Of a DNA stretch of 64,000 nucleotides, positions 7,733 through 17,092 are shown piece after piece. How positions within the stretch are numbered: position 1 is the first letter of the stretch; every line of letters begins with the position of its first letter. Below the pieces are notes generated by a model. The model had not been told where the DNA came from. It worked only from the letters and a program-made list of their open reading frames with translations, and did not search any database. The DNA is taken from contig OZ241894.1 in NCBI GenBank assembly GCA_965203575.1, forward strand, positions 3,658,001 through 3,722,000, given 5' to 3'. Source of the stretch: Aldehydirespirator sp965203575 (GTDB taxonomy: Bacteria > Actinomycetota > Acidimicrobiia > Acidimicrobiales > Aldehydirespiratoraceae). The position numbers were made by a program, and so were the translations under genes.

Positions 7733-9271
7733 ATGAGAAGGAACACGACTCCGGCAAGCACACCGCCACGATCTGGCCGTGCGGCGAGGATCCGATGGCT
7801 CCGGCGCGCGTTGGTGGTCGTGGCCGCGTTGAGCGTCGTTGCTACGGCATGCGGTGACGACGGCGACGACGATGCAGCGTCGGACGACGGCGCTGTCGCC
7901 GTTTCCGACAGCGACGCCCGTGTCGAGACCCCCAGCGACGACGGCGCGGAAGAGGTGGACGACTCAGCGGGCAGCGACGCCGACGTCGAGACACCGAGTG
8001 ACGAGGACGAAGACGTTGACGACACGACTGCGAGCACTGACACGGTAGAGACTGACGGCGTCGCCTCCGAACCCGCGGCTGCGGACGGACTCGCATGCGG
8101 GCTGGCGACAGGTCAGGCTGCAACGGGTGAGCCCATCAAGGTCGGTGCGGTGGTCACCATCACTGGCGCTGCCGACTTCTCCTCGGCATCAAGGTCTGCG
8201 GCCGCGTACTTCGACTGCGTCAACGCCAACGGAGGCATCAACGGACGTCCCATCCAATATCTGGTGGAGGACGACGGGACCAACCCTGAGCAGGCCGCCG
8301 GCGCGGCAGCCCGGCTGGTCGAGGATGAAGGAGTGGTTGCGATGGTGGCATCGACCAGCTTTCTCGAGTGCGGAGTGAACGGCGCCTACTACGCCGAGAA
8401 CAACGTGGCTGTGATCGCCGGCACCGGTGCTCCGCGGGAGTGCTTCGAGTCGGTCAATATCGCTCCAGTGAACGCGGGCCCGCGCATCAGCCTGATCGGA
8501 GCCGCCCAGTACGGCGTCGAGACCTACGGCATCGGGCATGTCGTGTGCATCACGTTTGCCATACCCAACCTGGGCGAATGGGCCTGCGACGGCATCGCCG
8601 AGTGGGGCGCCGCCGAGGGCATAGAAGCCGAGGTCGTCACCCATCCCATCGAGACCGCGGACCCGACCTCCATCGTTCTCGAAGCGGCCGCCAAGGGACC
8701 CGACGCCATCGTCGTGATCGAGCCACTGCCGCTGGGTGTGGCGATCCTCCAAGCCGCCGAGCAGCAGGACCTCGCGGCCGACATCCATTGGATGGCCGGC
8801 ACATCGCTGTATGACGCCGCCTTCCCTGAATTGGTGGGGCCGTACTGGAACGGGCGGTTCGACGCCCAGATCGAGTTGGCACCCGTCGACAGCACCGGAG
8901 AGGACAACACCTTGTGGCTGGCAGTGCTCGACGAGCACGGGAGTCCGGACCAGCCGCGCGACACGTTCTCCCAGTCGGGATTCCTGGCCGCGAAGATCTT
9001 CACCGAGACCGTCCTCGGTCTTGCCGACGACCAGGTCGACGACCGCGCTGCTGTGACAGAGGCGTTGCGTTCCATCACCCGCTACGACTCCGATCTGCTC
9101 TGCGGCAGCTACTACTTCGGGCCCGGCGACGAGCACAAGTCCAACCATGCAGGACGCGTGGCCAGCATCGTCGACGGGTCCTGGGCCCAGACCGCGGACT
9201 GCTTCGAGGTCAACGATCCCGACCTCGCGGACACGCTTGCGCTCGAGCGTGAACTCGGTCTCGGGGAGTAG
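7733..9271 (+). CDS. ABC transporter substrate-binding lipoprotein (LivJ/LivK type)
   Basis: A 512-residue type 1 periplasmic-binding-fold protein. A basic N-terminus and hydrophobic stretch end in the lipobox VATAC, so the mature protein is anchored by a lipidated cysteine outside the membrane. Next comes a very acidic low-complexity linker (about residues 42-110, rich in D, E, S and T), then the binding domain from about residue 125 (IKVGAVVTITGAADFSSASR). ATG 7733 is chosen over the upstream GTG because AAGGAGGGG precedes it. It heads a four-gene uptake operon. The family takes up branched-chain amino acids, amides, urea or aromatic acids; the neighbouring kynurenine and sugar-acid genes suggest an aromatic or organic acid. 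Confidence 0.93.
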   Translation: MRRNTTPASTPPRSGRAARIRWLRRALVVVAALSVVATACGDDGDDDAASDDGAVAVSDSDARVETPSDDGAEEVDDSAGSDADVETPSDEDEDVDDTTASTDTVETDGVASEPAAADGLACGLATGQAATGEPIKVGAVVTITGAADFSSASRSAAAYFDCVNANGGINGRPIQYLVEDDGTNPEQAAGAAARLVEDEGVVAMVASTSFLECGVNGAYYAENNVAVIAGTGAPRECFESVNIAPVNAGPRISLIGAAQYGVETYGIGHVVCITFAIPNLGEWACDGIAEWGAAEGIEAEVVTHPIETADPTSIVLEAAAKGPDAIVVIEPLPLGVAILQAAEQQDLAADIHWMAGTSLYDAAFPELVGPYWNGRFDAQIELAPVDSTGEDNTLWLAVLDEHGSPDQPRDTFSQSGFLAAKIFTETVLGLADDQVDDRAAVTEALRSITRYDSDLLCGSYYFGPGDEHKSNHAGRVASIVDGSWAQTADCFEVNDPDLADTLALERELGLGE

Positions 9272-9311
9272 CGCCACGCTGCCAGCAGCGTCGGACCGAC
9301 GCACATAGCCC

Positions 9312-11177
9312 ATGCCGGACCTGGGTCCCTTCGTGGTCACAGGGTCGGCGCTGGGAAGCGTGTACGCGCTGTCGGGCGTGAGCCTTGTCGTTCTCTATCG
9401 ATCGACGGGCGTGCTGAATCTCGCCCACGGCGCGATCGGGGCGTTGGCCGCGATGCTCGCCTGGGAAATCGGCGAAGCCGGACGGGTCAGCGTGCCGGGT
9501 GTCCTAGTCGCTCTCGCTGTCAGCGTCGGGCTGAGCGTCGGCTACGGCCTGGCTGTCTCGCCCCGTCTGGGCCACCGCGATCCGGTGGTCTCGGCGGCCG
9601 GCACTCTCGCTCTGGCACTGATCCTGCTCGGGCTGATCTCCTGGCACTGGCCGGTCGACTTGCGGACGCTTCGGCTGCCGACCGACGGCACGTCGATCGA
9701 GATCCTCGGTGTGCGGGTGACCGGCACAAGGCTGATGGCTGCCGGCTTCGCGACCGCGATTGCCGGCGGGCTCGGGTTCGTGCTGGCCAGGACGCGGGTC
9801 GGGCTGATGCTTCGCGCCACCGCAGCCGACCGGACGGCCGCCTCCGTCCTGGGCATAAGCACTTGGCAAAGCGATCTGGCCGCATGGGCGATCGGCGGGA
9901 TCCTGGCTGGCAGCTCGGGGTTGCTGCTCGCCAACCTTGTGCGGCTCGATCCCGGTGTGCTCACCCTGCTGGTGATACCCGCCGTGGCTGCCGCGGCCGT
10001 GGGGTTGCTGCGTTCACAGGCCGGCGCGTTCGGCGGCGGGATCGTGATCGGATTGGTGGAGGCCATCGCGACGCCGTTCGATGTCGGCCCGTACCGCGCC
10101 GCCGCGCCCTTCGTAGTGGCCATCGTCGTGATAGCCAGCCGGCACCGCGTCTACGCCGTGGTCCGGTCGGTCGCCTCCGCCCGTGCGCAGGGAGACAGTC
10201 ACGCTTGGCCTTCGAAAGGGCCGGCCGTACTGGCGGCGGCGGGCGTTGCGGTCGTGGCAGGGATCGTTCCGTCGGTCCTGGACGCATTCTGGACCAAGGC
10301 CTACACAGCTTCGCTCATATTTGCCATCGCCGCGCTGGGTGTGTCAATCCTGTACGGCCAACTCGGCGAGGCGACGCTCGCGCAGGTTGCGCTTATGGGT
10401 GTCGGAGGCTGGGTCGCGCTGCGCGTGTCCCACGGGACGGACCTGCCGTTCGTGCTGGTTGTCGCCACAGCGACGGCGGTCACCGCCGTGGTGGCCGGGA
10501 TCGTCGGCCTTCCCGCCATCCGGGTTCGGGGCCTCATGCTCACCGTCGTGACGCTGATGATCGCCGGTGCCGTGCAGGCCGTCCTGCCCGCGACCGGATT
10601 CCCGGACGGCGGCGGGGGCATGCTCGGACGGGTCACAGAGGGAGGTCGGGTGCCGATGCGTCGCCCGTCGTTCGCCGAGTCCGATCCGGCATACGCTCGC
10701 TTCGTCGCCGTGATCCTCGTCGCGTGCCTGGTCGCGGGCCTGTTCCTGCGGTGGAGCCGTTTCGGTCGGGGACTGGCCACCATCTCTGCCAGCGATGCAT
10801 CGGCTGCGTCGGTCGGCATCAACGTCATCAGGACCAAGACGGCGGCATTCGCAGTCGCCGGCGTCTTCGCGGGCATCGCCGGCGCGCTCCTGGCCGGAAG
10901 CACACGACATCTCGACCCCGCGTCGTTCCGCGCCGTCGATTCCATCGTGCTGTGCGCCATAGTGATCGCGGCCGGGACACGTTGGTGGTCGCCCATCATT
11001 GCGGGCCTGCTGATGAAGGGTGCTCCCGCGCTGTTCTCCGAGCTCGACATCGACGGCAACCTGACCCTCGTCATTTTCGGTGTGCTCCTGCTCCAGACAC
11101 TGCTCTTCGCGCCCGCCGGGATCTCGGGCCAGCTCGCGAGCGCCGTCCAGCGACTGGCCGTCGGCAGAGGTCGATGA
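9312..11177 (+). CDS. fused LivH-LivM branched-chain-type ABC permease
   Basis: One 621-residue polytopic protein carries both permease subunits. Residues about 1-295 match LivH (STGVLNLAHGAIGALAAML near the start) and residues about 310-621 match LivM (GEATLAQVALMGVGGW, then LTVVTLMIAGAVQAVL). The two halves are normally separate proteins of about 290 and 320 residues. The gene follows the binding protein by 40 bases and its stop overlaps the ATG of the first ATPase (ATGA). It should form the whole membrane channel with the two ATPases. Confidence 0.93.
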   Translation: MPDLGPFVVTGSALGSVYALSGVSLVVLYRSTGVLNLAHGAIGALAAMLAWEIGEAGRVSVPGVLVALAVSVGLSVGYGLAVSPRLGHRDPVVSAAGTLALALILLGLISWHWPVDLRTLRLPTDGTSIEILGVRVTGTRLMAAGFATAIAGGLGFVLARTRVGLMLRATAADRTAASVLGISTWQSDLAAWAIGGILAGSSGLLLANLVRLDPGVLTLLVIPAVAAAAVGLLRSQAGAFGGGIVIGLVEAIATPFDVGPYRAAAPFVVAIVVIASRHRVYAVVRSVASARAQGDSHAWPSKGPAVLAAAGVAVVAGIVPSVLDAFWTKAYTASLIFAIAALGVSILYGQLGEATLAQVALMGVGGWVALRVSHGTDLPFVLVVATATAVTAVVAGIVGLPAIRVRGLMLTVVTLMIAGAVQAVLPATGFPDGGGGMLGRVTEGGRVPMRRPSFAESDPAYARFVAVILVACLVAGLFLRWSRFGRGLATISASDASAASVGINVIRTKTAAFAVAGVFAGIAGALLAGSTRHLDPASFRAVDSIVLCAIVIAAGTRWWSPIIAGLLMKGAPALFSELDIDGNLTLVIFGVLLLQTLLFAPAGISGQLASAVQRLAVGRGR

Positions 11178-11887
11178 CGGCCATCATCTGCGACGATCTC
11201 ACGGTTTATCTCGGGGGGGTCACGCCCCTGCGGGCTCTGACCGCAGAGCTGACGGGGAGGATCAACGGCATCATCGGGCCCAACGGCGCCGGCAAGACGA
11301 CCCTGCTGAACGCCGTCAGCGGGTTCGTGAACCCAGTGAGCGGCGACATCCGGCTCGACGGAACGAGCATCACCCGGCTTCGGCCCGATAGGCGGGCACG
11401 ACTGGGTGTGGGGCGCACGTTCCAGCACGCACAGATACCGGACTCCATCACCGCACTCGAGAACGTCCGTGCCGGACTGGACCACCACCGGCGACGTGAC
11501 TGTCTGGAGGCTGATGAGGCGTTGGAGTTGTGCCGCTTCGACGGGTCGCCCCACACCGCGACCGGAGAACTCACGGGTCTAGAGCGCCGCCAGGTCGAGC
11601 TTGCTCGCGCCATCGCCAGCCGGCCTCGAGCGTTGCTGCTGGACGAGCCGACAGCGGGCCTGCCCAAGGACGAGGTGACGCTCATGCGACCGGTCATCGC
11701 CGGACTGCCCGAGCGCATCGGCACACTTGTCGTGTTGGTCGCGCATGACCTGACTCTCGTCCGCTCGATCTGCGACCACGCGCTCGCACTCGACTTCGGC
11801 GAGTTGCTGGCCGCCGGCGATCCAGACGCAGTCCTGCGGGACGGCCGAGTGCGGGCGGCGTATCTGGGAATCGACAGTCATGGGTGA
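11174..11887 (+). CDS. livG: ABC transporter ATPase, LivG type
   Basis: A 237-residue nucleotide-binding subunit. Walker A is GPNGAGKTT (about residue 36) and Walker B is ALLLDEPTAGL. The LivG-specific LGVGRTFQ segment is present. The signature loop is unusual: ELTGLERRQVELARA replaces the common LSYGQQRRLEIARA, a degenerate LSGGQ, although the rest of the fold is intact. The start overlaps the permease stop by four bases and the end overlaps the next ATPase by eight bases. Confidence 0.92.
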   Translation: MTAIICDDLTVYLGGVTPLRALTAELTGRINGIIGPNGAGKTTLLNAVSGFVNPVSGDIRLDGTSITRLRPDRRARLGVGRTFQHAQIPDSITALENVRAGLDHHRRRDCLEADEALELCRFDGSPHTATGELTGLERRQVELARAIASRPRALLLDEPTAGLPKDEVTLMRPVIAGLPERIGTLVVLVAHDLTLVRSICDHALALDFGELLAAGDPDAVLRDGRVRAAYLGIDSHG

Positions 11888-12596
11888 TCTGCTGCTGGCA
11901 GCGCAGGAGCTGACGGTGCGCCACGGCAACCAGGTTGCGGTGGATGGTGTGACGATCGATGTGGTGGCCGGCGAATCGGTGGCCATCTTGGGGCGCAACG
12001 GGTCTGGGAAGTCGAGCCTCGCGGACGCCATCGCCGGCGTAGTCCCATGCGAGGGATCGGTGCAGTTCGATGGCCACGATGTCTCCACCCTGTCGGCCCA
12101 CGCTCGGCGCCGGCTGGGCCTTGCAACCGTCCGTGAGGGTCACCGAGTCCTCCCGGGACTGACGGTGGAGGACAACCTGCGGGCGGCTGCCACCACGATG
12201 CCCCGTCGAGAGGTGGCTGGCGCCGTCGCGGCACAATGTCAGCTCTTCCCGGCTCTTGGAACCCGGGCGGGCGTCGTCGCGGACGCACTGTCAGGCGGCC
12301 AACAGCAGATGCTCGTCGTCGCACAGGCACTGCTAGCACGGCCGAAGATGCTCGTGATCGATGAGATGTCTCTGGGCTTGGCACCTGCCGCTATCGAGGC
12401 GCTTGTACCGGTGCTCAGAGACTCCGTAGCCGATGGCATGGCGCTCATCGTGATCGAGCAGTACGTCGAGGTAGCAGTCGCGTTGTGCCAAAGGGTCCTC
12501 GTTCTCGAGACGGGGAGGGTGGCCCTCGAATCGGATTCTCTGTCGCTCCGTCAGGACCCGGCTCGCTTGCGTGAGCTGTACCTCGGTGACTTCTGA
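11880..12596 (+). CDS. livF: ABC transporter ATPase, LivF type
   Basis: A 238-residue nucleotide-binding subunit. Walker A is GRNGSGKSS, the signature is LSGGQQQMLVVAQAL and Walker B is MLVIDEMSLGLAP. The VREGHRVLPGLTVEDNL segment is typical of LivF (usually GRRIFPxLTVEENL). It is the last gene of the uptake operon, with the canonical signature that LivG here lacks. Confidence 0.93.
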   Translation: MGDLLLAAQELTVRHGNQVAVDGVTIDVVAGESVAILGRNGSGKSSLADAIAGVVPCEGSVQFDGHDVSTLSAHARRRLGLATVREGHRVLPGLTVEDNLRAAATTMPRREVAGAVAAQCQLFPALGTRAGVVADALSGGQQQMLVVAQALLARPKMLVIDEMSLGLAPAAIEALVPVLRDSVADGMALIVIEQYVEVAVALCQRVLVLETGRVALESDSLSLRQDPARLRELYLGDF

Positions 12597-12712
12597 CTAT
12601 GTGATGGAAGGGGTGATCCGGGCTTGGAGGAAGGCGGCACAAGTCTCGACGCCCAGCGTGAAGGCACTGCGTCCGGTCGAGTTGGAACTCGGGCTCGAGC
12701 CAGGTCCGGATG

Positions 12713-12748
12713 AAGCATCAAAGCATCACATTAGAAGACTGCTATGAT
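12713..12748 (+). promoter_or_regulatory. vapBC promoter and operator
   Basis: A perfect tandem repeat AAGCATCA AAGCATCA (12713-12728) is followed by the -10 hexamer TATGAT (12743-12748), exactly 6 bases before the vapB ATG. The repeat lies where an autoregulating VapB(C) complex would bind. Confidence 0.55.
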
Positions 12749-12754
12749 GTCTAA

Positions 12755-13000
12755 ATGCGGACGACCTTGACTCTTGACGAAGACTTGGCCGAGGCCCTCA
12801 AGGCTCAGGCCCGGCGCACCGAGCAGCCGTTCAAGAAGGTTGTCAACGACACCCTGCGGCGGGGCTTGTCCCCGGCGCTCCCCGAGGCGGGACCCGACTA
12901 CAAGGTCCAGCCCCACGAGAGCGGGTTCAGGCCCGGCGTCGACCCGATGCGGCTGAACCAACTCAACGACTCGCTCGAGGCCGCCGACTTCGCCGGCTAA
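12755..13000 (+). CDS. vapB: VapB-like antitoxin
   Basis: An 81-residue protein with an N-terminal ribbon-helix-helix (TTLTLDEDLAEALKAQARR) for DNA binding, and an acidic/hydrophobic C-terminal tail (LNDSLEAADFAG) of the sort that blocks a PIN-domain active site. It precedes vapC by 8 bases. Its promoter places TATGAT 6 bases before the start, so the message is probably leaderless. Confidence 0.88.
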   Translation: MRTTLTLDEDLAEALKAQARRTEQPFKKVVNDTLRRGLSPALPEAGPDYKVQPHESGFRPGVDPMRLNQLNDSLEAADFAG

Positions 13001-13008
13001 CCCGCGCA

Positions 13009-13434
13009 GTGATCGTCCCGGACCTCAACCTGCTCGTCTACGCCCACAGCGCCGGCGCGCCGATGCACGAGCCGGCCCGCCGGTGGTGGGAGGAACTGGT
13101 GAACGGCACCGAGCGGGTCGGGGTTCCGTGGATCGTTGCGGCAGGGTTCGTGAGGCTGCTCACCCACCCGAACGTCCTCAGCACCCCGGCGGCACCCGAG
13201 GACGCTGTTGATCTCATGGCCGAGTGGTTCCGCTCGCCCAGCGTGGTGCCGTTGAACCCGGGCACACAGCACCTCGCGATCTTTCGCAACATGCTGGCGG
13301 CCGCCGGGGTGGCCGCCAATCTCGTCACCGACGCCCACATCGCCGCGCTGGCCATCGAGCACCAGGCCGAGGTCCACTCCAACGACAGCGACTTCGCCCG
13401 CTTCCCAGGACTGCGCTGGCGCAACCCGCTCTGA
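13009..13434 (+). CDS. vapC: VapC-like PIN-domain ribonuclease toxin
   Basis: A 141-residue PIN domain. Acidic metal-binding residues are visible in VPDLNLLVYAH (Asp5), VTDAHIAALAIEH (Asp) and HSNDSDFARF (two Asp). The GTG start is in the usual position directly before VPDxNLL. Toxins of this family cut tRNA or rRNA; the target cannot be read from the sequence. It forms a module with the VapB gene just upstream. Confidence 0.9.
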   Translation: MIVPDLNLLVYAHSAGAPMHEPARRWWEELVNGTERVGVPWIVAAGFVRLLTHPNVLSTPAAPEDAVDLMAEWFRSPSVVPLNPGTQHLAIFRNMLAAAGVAANLVTDAHIAALAIEHQAEVHSNDSDFARFPGLRWRNPL

Positions 13435-13456
13435 CCTCCCCCGTACCGGCCGAGGC

Positions 13457-14260
13457 TCAGAAGGATGTGCGGATGGCCCAGAGGTCGGGGAATGCGGGGC
13501 GCATGATGGTGGTCCGCAGGTAGGCGGCCCCGTCGGAGCCGCCCGTGCCGTGCTTGGTGCCGATGGTGCGCTGCACCATCATCACGTGGCGGTACCGCCA
13601 CTCCATGAAGCCCTCATCGAAGTCAGTCAGCAGCTCGCAGATCTCCAGCAGCGCCGGGTGGGACCGGTAGATCTCGACCAGCGTGGCCTGCACCTCGGGT
13701 GAGGGTTCGTGCGGGAGGGTCGCGTCGCGCTCGATGACCTCCTCGGGGATGTCGAACCCGCTCCTGGCCAGGTACCGCACGAAGGCGTCCCACACGGTCG
13801 GCTCCTGAAGCCGGCGCTCCAGGCGCCGGCGGGCGTCCGGTTCGTGGTCGATCAGGTCGAGGTGGGCGGGGTCGAACTGGCCGAGCAGCAGTTCGAGCTC
13901 TCGGAACTGCGACGACTGGAAGCCGCTGGCGCTCTCCAGGAACGGGCGGAAGGAGGCGAACTCGAGCGGGGTCATGGTCTCGAGGACGTCGAGCTGGCTG
14001 ACGAGGGTCTTGAGGATCTTGAGCACCCGCTTGAGCTGGTGGACGCCCCTCGACGGCGCGTCGGCGTTGAGGTGGCGGCAGAGCTCGTCGAGTTCGTGGA
14101 TGACCTGCTTGAACCACAGCTCGTACACCTGGTGGATGATGATGAACAGCGTCTCGTCGTGTTCGGGCGCACCGGTCTCGGGGTCGAGCGAGCGGCACTG
14201 CTGCAGCGACAGCAGCTCACCGATCTTGAGGTACGACCCGTAGGTGACGTCGTCGCTCAT
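13457..14260 (-). CDS. kynA: tryptophan 2,3-dioxygenase
   Basis: Haem enzyme for the first step of the kynurenine pathway, L-tryptophan to N-formylkynurenine. The 267-residue length is typical of bacterial TDO. Substrate and haem motifs are visible: YLKIGELLSLQ, FIIIHQVYELWFKQ, the proximal haem histidine in WRYRHVMMVQR and TIGTKHGTGGSDG near the end. The ATG at 14260 with GGAAGGG upstream is chosen over the longer frame. It lies 13 bases downstream of kynurenine monooxygenase in a two-gene operon. Confidence 0.97.
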   Translation of the reverse strand: MSDDVTYGSYLKIGELLSLQQCRSLDPETGAPEHDETLFIIIHQVYELWFKQVIHELDELCRHLNADAPSRGVHQLKRVLKILKTLVSQLDVLETMTPLEFASFRPFLESASGFQSSQFRELELLLGQFDPAHLDLIDHEPDARRRLERRLQEPTVWDAFVRYLARSGFDIPEEVIERDATLPHEPSPEVQATLVEIYRSHPALLEICELLTDFDEGFMEWRYRHVMMVQRTIGTKHGTGGSDGAAYLRTTIMRPAFPDLWAIRTSF

Positions 14261-14273
14261 CGCAGCCCTTCCG

Positions 14274-15680
14274 TCACACCGACAGGGCGTCGGGCCGGGC
14301 CAGCGGGTCGAGTTCGGGCAGCGGGTCGAGCCCGGCCACAAGCTCAGCCGCCCTGTCCATGTCGACCTCGGCCGGCAATGCCCGCCCGGCGGTGAGCTCG
14401 CCCAGGATCTCCGCTTGACGGGCGGCCCGGGCCGCGGCCTCGGCGTAGGGCATCGTCGAGAACATGACCATGTTGTAGCGCGGGCTCAGCCGGTCGGGGT
14501 GCCGGCGCTGGAGCTCCAGAGCCAGCTCGCGCCGGATCAGGTAGCCGGGGTCGACCACGCCGGCGCTCATCTCCACGTGGTTGTCGAGGGCCATGTCGGC
14601 GATGGCGTCCGCGTTGGGCTTGCGCTCCGCCTCGAAGGCGGCGAAGGCTCCCGCGATGTCGTCGGGCCGGTTGCGGAGATGGCGGTCGAGGGCGCGGGCC
14701 GACTCCATCGCCAGGTTCATGCCCTGGCCATGGAAGGGCACGATGGCGTGGGCCGCGTCGCCGAGAAGCACCGCCCGGTCGCCTGCCGACCAGCCCCGGC
14801 AGCGCATGGTGGCCAGCCGCCCGGCGGGGTTGTCGAAGAACTGCTCGACGAGGTCGGGAACCAGAGCCGCGAAGTCACCGAACTGCTGCTCGAAGAACCG
14901 CGACACCGCCTCGGGGTCCGACAGCGAGGCGAAGCTCGTGTCGCCGGTGTTGGGAGCGAACAGGGTGGCGGTGAAGTCGCCGCCGGGGTTGGCCAGCGCG
15001 ATCAGCATGAACTCGCGGCGCGGCCAGAGGTGCAGGGCGTTGGGATCGAGGCGGAACCCGCCATCGCCGGCCGGCGGGATCTGGAGCTCCTTGTACCCGT
15101 GGTCGAGCCAGCTCACCTCCGCCGTGCCCCCGTTGGCGGCCACGACCGCCTTGCGGAGCTCCGAGCCGGCCCCGTCGGCCGCGAAGACGGTGCCGAACGG
15201 GACGGTGCGTGCGCCGTTGCCGGGTCCGGCCACGGTGAGGGTGCCCGCGTCAAGGTCGATCGAGCGCACCGGGCTGGCGAACTCGAAGCCGACCCGGCCG
15301 GTGGCCTCGGCCGTGTCGAGCAGGATGGCGTTGAGGTCGCGCCTCGACACCGAGTGGATCACTTCGTGGGGCTGGGTGCCGTAGGGCTGGAGGGCGGGCT
15401 CGGTGGAGTCGTCGGCATGGATCATCCGGCCCCGCATGGGGATGGTGATGGCGTCGACTCTCTCGATCACACCCACTTCGACCAGAGGCACGATCCCGCG
15501 GGTGGCGAGGGCCAGGTTGATGGATCGGCCGGCTGAGACCTCGACCCGGCGGATGTCGGGCCGGGCCTCGTACACGGTCACTTCGCATCCCTGCCTGGCC
15601 AGATACAGGGCCATCAGGGCACCGGCCGGCCCCGCGCCGACCACGACGACCGGGCCTCGCCGGCCCAGTGCGCTGTCCAC
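14274..15680 (-). CDS. kmo: kynurenine 3-monooxygenase
   Basis: FAD-dependent hydroxylase turning kynurenine into 3-hydroxykynurenine. The 468-residue sequence has the dinucleotide-binding GAGPAGALMALYLARQG at residues about 15-31, the KMO-specific RSINLALATRG, and the second FAD motif LLGDAAHAIVPFHGQGMN. Together with tryptophan dioxygenase downstream and the kynU/3-hydroxyanthranilate dioxygenase pair at 1.3-3.1 kb it gives all ring-modifying steps from tryptophan to ACMS. The GTG start is preceded by TACCGT at 7 bases, which may be a leaderless promoter. Confidence 0.96.
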   Translation of the reverse strand: MDSALGRRGPVVVVGAGPAGALMALYLARQGCEVTVYEARPDIRRVEVSAGRSINLALATRGIVPLVEVGVIERVDAITIPMRGRMIHADDSTEPALQPYGTQPHEVIHSVSRRDLNAILLDTAEATGRVGFEFASPVRSIDLDAGTLTVAGPGNGARTVPFGTVFAADGAGSELRKAVVAANGGTAEVSWLDHGYKELQIPPAGDGGFRLDPNALHLWPRREFMLIALANPGGDFTATLFAPNTGDTSFASLSDPEAVSRFFEQQFGDFAALVPDLVEQFFDNPAGRLATMRCRGWSAGDRAVLLGDAAHAIVPFHGQGMNLAMESARALDRHLRNRPDDIAGAFAAFEAERKPNADAIADMALDNHVEMSAGVVDPGYLIRRELALELQRRHPDRLSPRYNMVMFSTMPYAEAAARAARQAEILGELTAGRALPAEVDMDRAAELVAGLDPLPELDPLARPDALSV

Positions 15681-15788
15681 GAAATCGACGGTAGTGGACG
15701 CCGGGCGCCCCGCCTAGAGGGGTCGGCGCGGGTCCAGCGCGGTCCCCGTCGGCACGCCTGGGCGCGGTCCCGGCACGGCTGGGGCAGA

Positions 15789-17054
15789 ATGTCGGTCCTC
15801 ATGACCGGGACGAGCGAGCTGACCCTGCTGGACCCCTACGCCTACGTCGAGGGGTGTCCCCACGCGCGCCTGGCCGAGCTGCGGGAGGCCGGTACCACCA
15901 GCTGGCAGCCGGGGACGTTCGACCCGAGCACGTCGCAGCCGGAGGTCCTGGGGGCGTGGTTCGTGCACCGCTACGAGGAGGTCAAGGCGGTGCTGCGGGA
16001 CCCGGCGACGTTCTCGTCGCAGCGTCGCACCGCGCTGCTGGTCGACCCCGACCCCGACCGGGTCGAGGCCATGTCGAACATGCTGCTCAACATGGATCCG
16101 CCCAAGCACAGCCAGTACCGCAGGCTGGTGGCGGCCATCTTCACGCCCCGCCGGGTGGAGGCGCTGCGGCCCCGGGTGGAGGCGATCGCCAAGGAGGTCA
16201 TCGACAGGATCGCGCCCAACGGCACCGCCGACGGCATCAACGACATCGCGGCCCAGATGCCGATGCGGGTCATCGCCGAGCTGCTGGGCGTCCCCGAGCG
16301 TAGCGAGCAGATCTTCGACATCTCCAACCGGATGGTCGGCGCGGTGGACGGGGGCCCGGACACCCGGCTCGAGAAGTCGTTGGAGGCGGCCCTGGAGATC
16401 CACCTGCTCGGCCAGGAGATGGCCCGCGAGAAGCGGGGCTCCGACGACGGCACGGTGATGTCGGCCTACGTCAACGGCACCCTGGAGGGCGTCGAGGGGG
16501 ATCAGCGGGGCGCCACCGACGAGGAGGCCGGCTGGTTCCTGATGCTGATGGCGGTCGGCGGCAACGAGACGGTGCGCACCGCCACCGCTCAGGCAATCCG
16601 CATCCTGGCGGAGTGGCCCGACCAGCGCGACCTGCTGGTGTCGGACCTGGACCGCCACATTCCGGGCGCGGTGGAGGAGATCCTCAGGTACCGGGCGCCG
16701 GTGCGGAACATCCGCCGCACCGCGGCCGCCGACACCGAGATCGACGGCCAGCCGATCGACGAGGGCGGCAAGGTGGTGTGCAGCTTCACCGCGGCGCTGC
16801 GCGACCCCCGGGTGTTCGACGACCCCGACGTGTTCGACATCACCCGCGAGCAGCCCCGCACCCAGCTGGCGTTCGGCTTCGGCGAGCACTACTGCCTGGG
16901 CGCCAACCTGGCCCGGCTTCAGCTCCGGGTGATCCTGCGCGAGATCTACAGCCGCATCCCCGACATCCACCCCTCGGGCGAGGTGGCGCACCAGCCCTCG
17001 GCGCTGCTCGCGGGCCTGTTGAGGATGCCGGTGGCGTTCACCCCCGAGACCTGA
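15789..17054 (+). CDS. cytochrome P450
   Basis: A 421-residue soluble bacterial P450. Visible are the I-helix AVGGNETVRTA (oxygen-activating threonine), the K-helix EEILR (ExxR) and the haem loop FGFGEHYCLGANLA with the thiolate cysteine. The overall pattern resembles actinobacterial sterol/fatty-acid P450s (CYP125/CYP142-like), but the substrate cannot be deduced. No ferredoxin or reductase gene is adjacent. It is divergent from the kynurenine operon with a short shared upstream region. Confidence 0.94.
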   Translation: MSVLMTGTSELTLLDPYAYVEGCPHARLAELREAGTTSWQPGTFDPSTSQPEVLGAWFVHRYEEVKAVLRDPATFSSQRRTALLVDPDPDRVEAMSNMLLNMDPPKHSQYRRLVAAIFTPRRVEALRPRVEAIAKEVIDRIAPNGTADGINDIAAQMPMRVIAELLGVPERSEQIFDISNRMVGAVDGGPDTRLEKSLEAALEIHLLGQEMAREKRGSDDGTVMSAYVNGTLEGVEGDQRGATDEEAGWFLMLMAVGGNETVRTATAQAIRILAEWPDQRDLLVSDLDRHIPGAVEEILRYRAPVRNIRRTAAADTEIDGQPIDEGGKVVCSFTAALRDPRVFDDPDVFDITREQPRTQLAFGFGEHYCLGANLARLQLRVILREIYSRIPDIHPSGEVAHQPSALLAGLLRMPVAFTPET

Positions 17055-17092
17055 GCGCCCGGCCGTGCCCGCCGGCAGAGGCCCGCCGGGCT

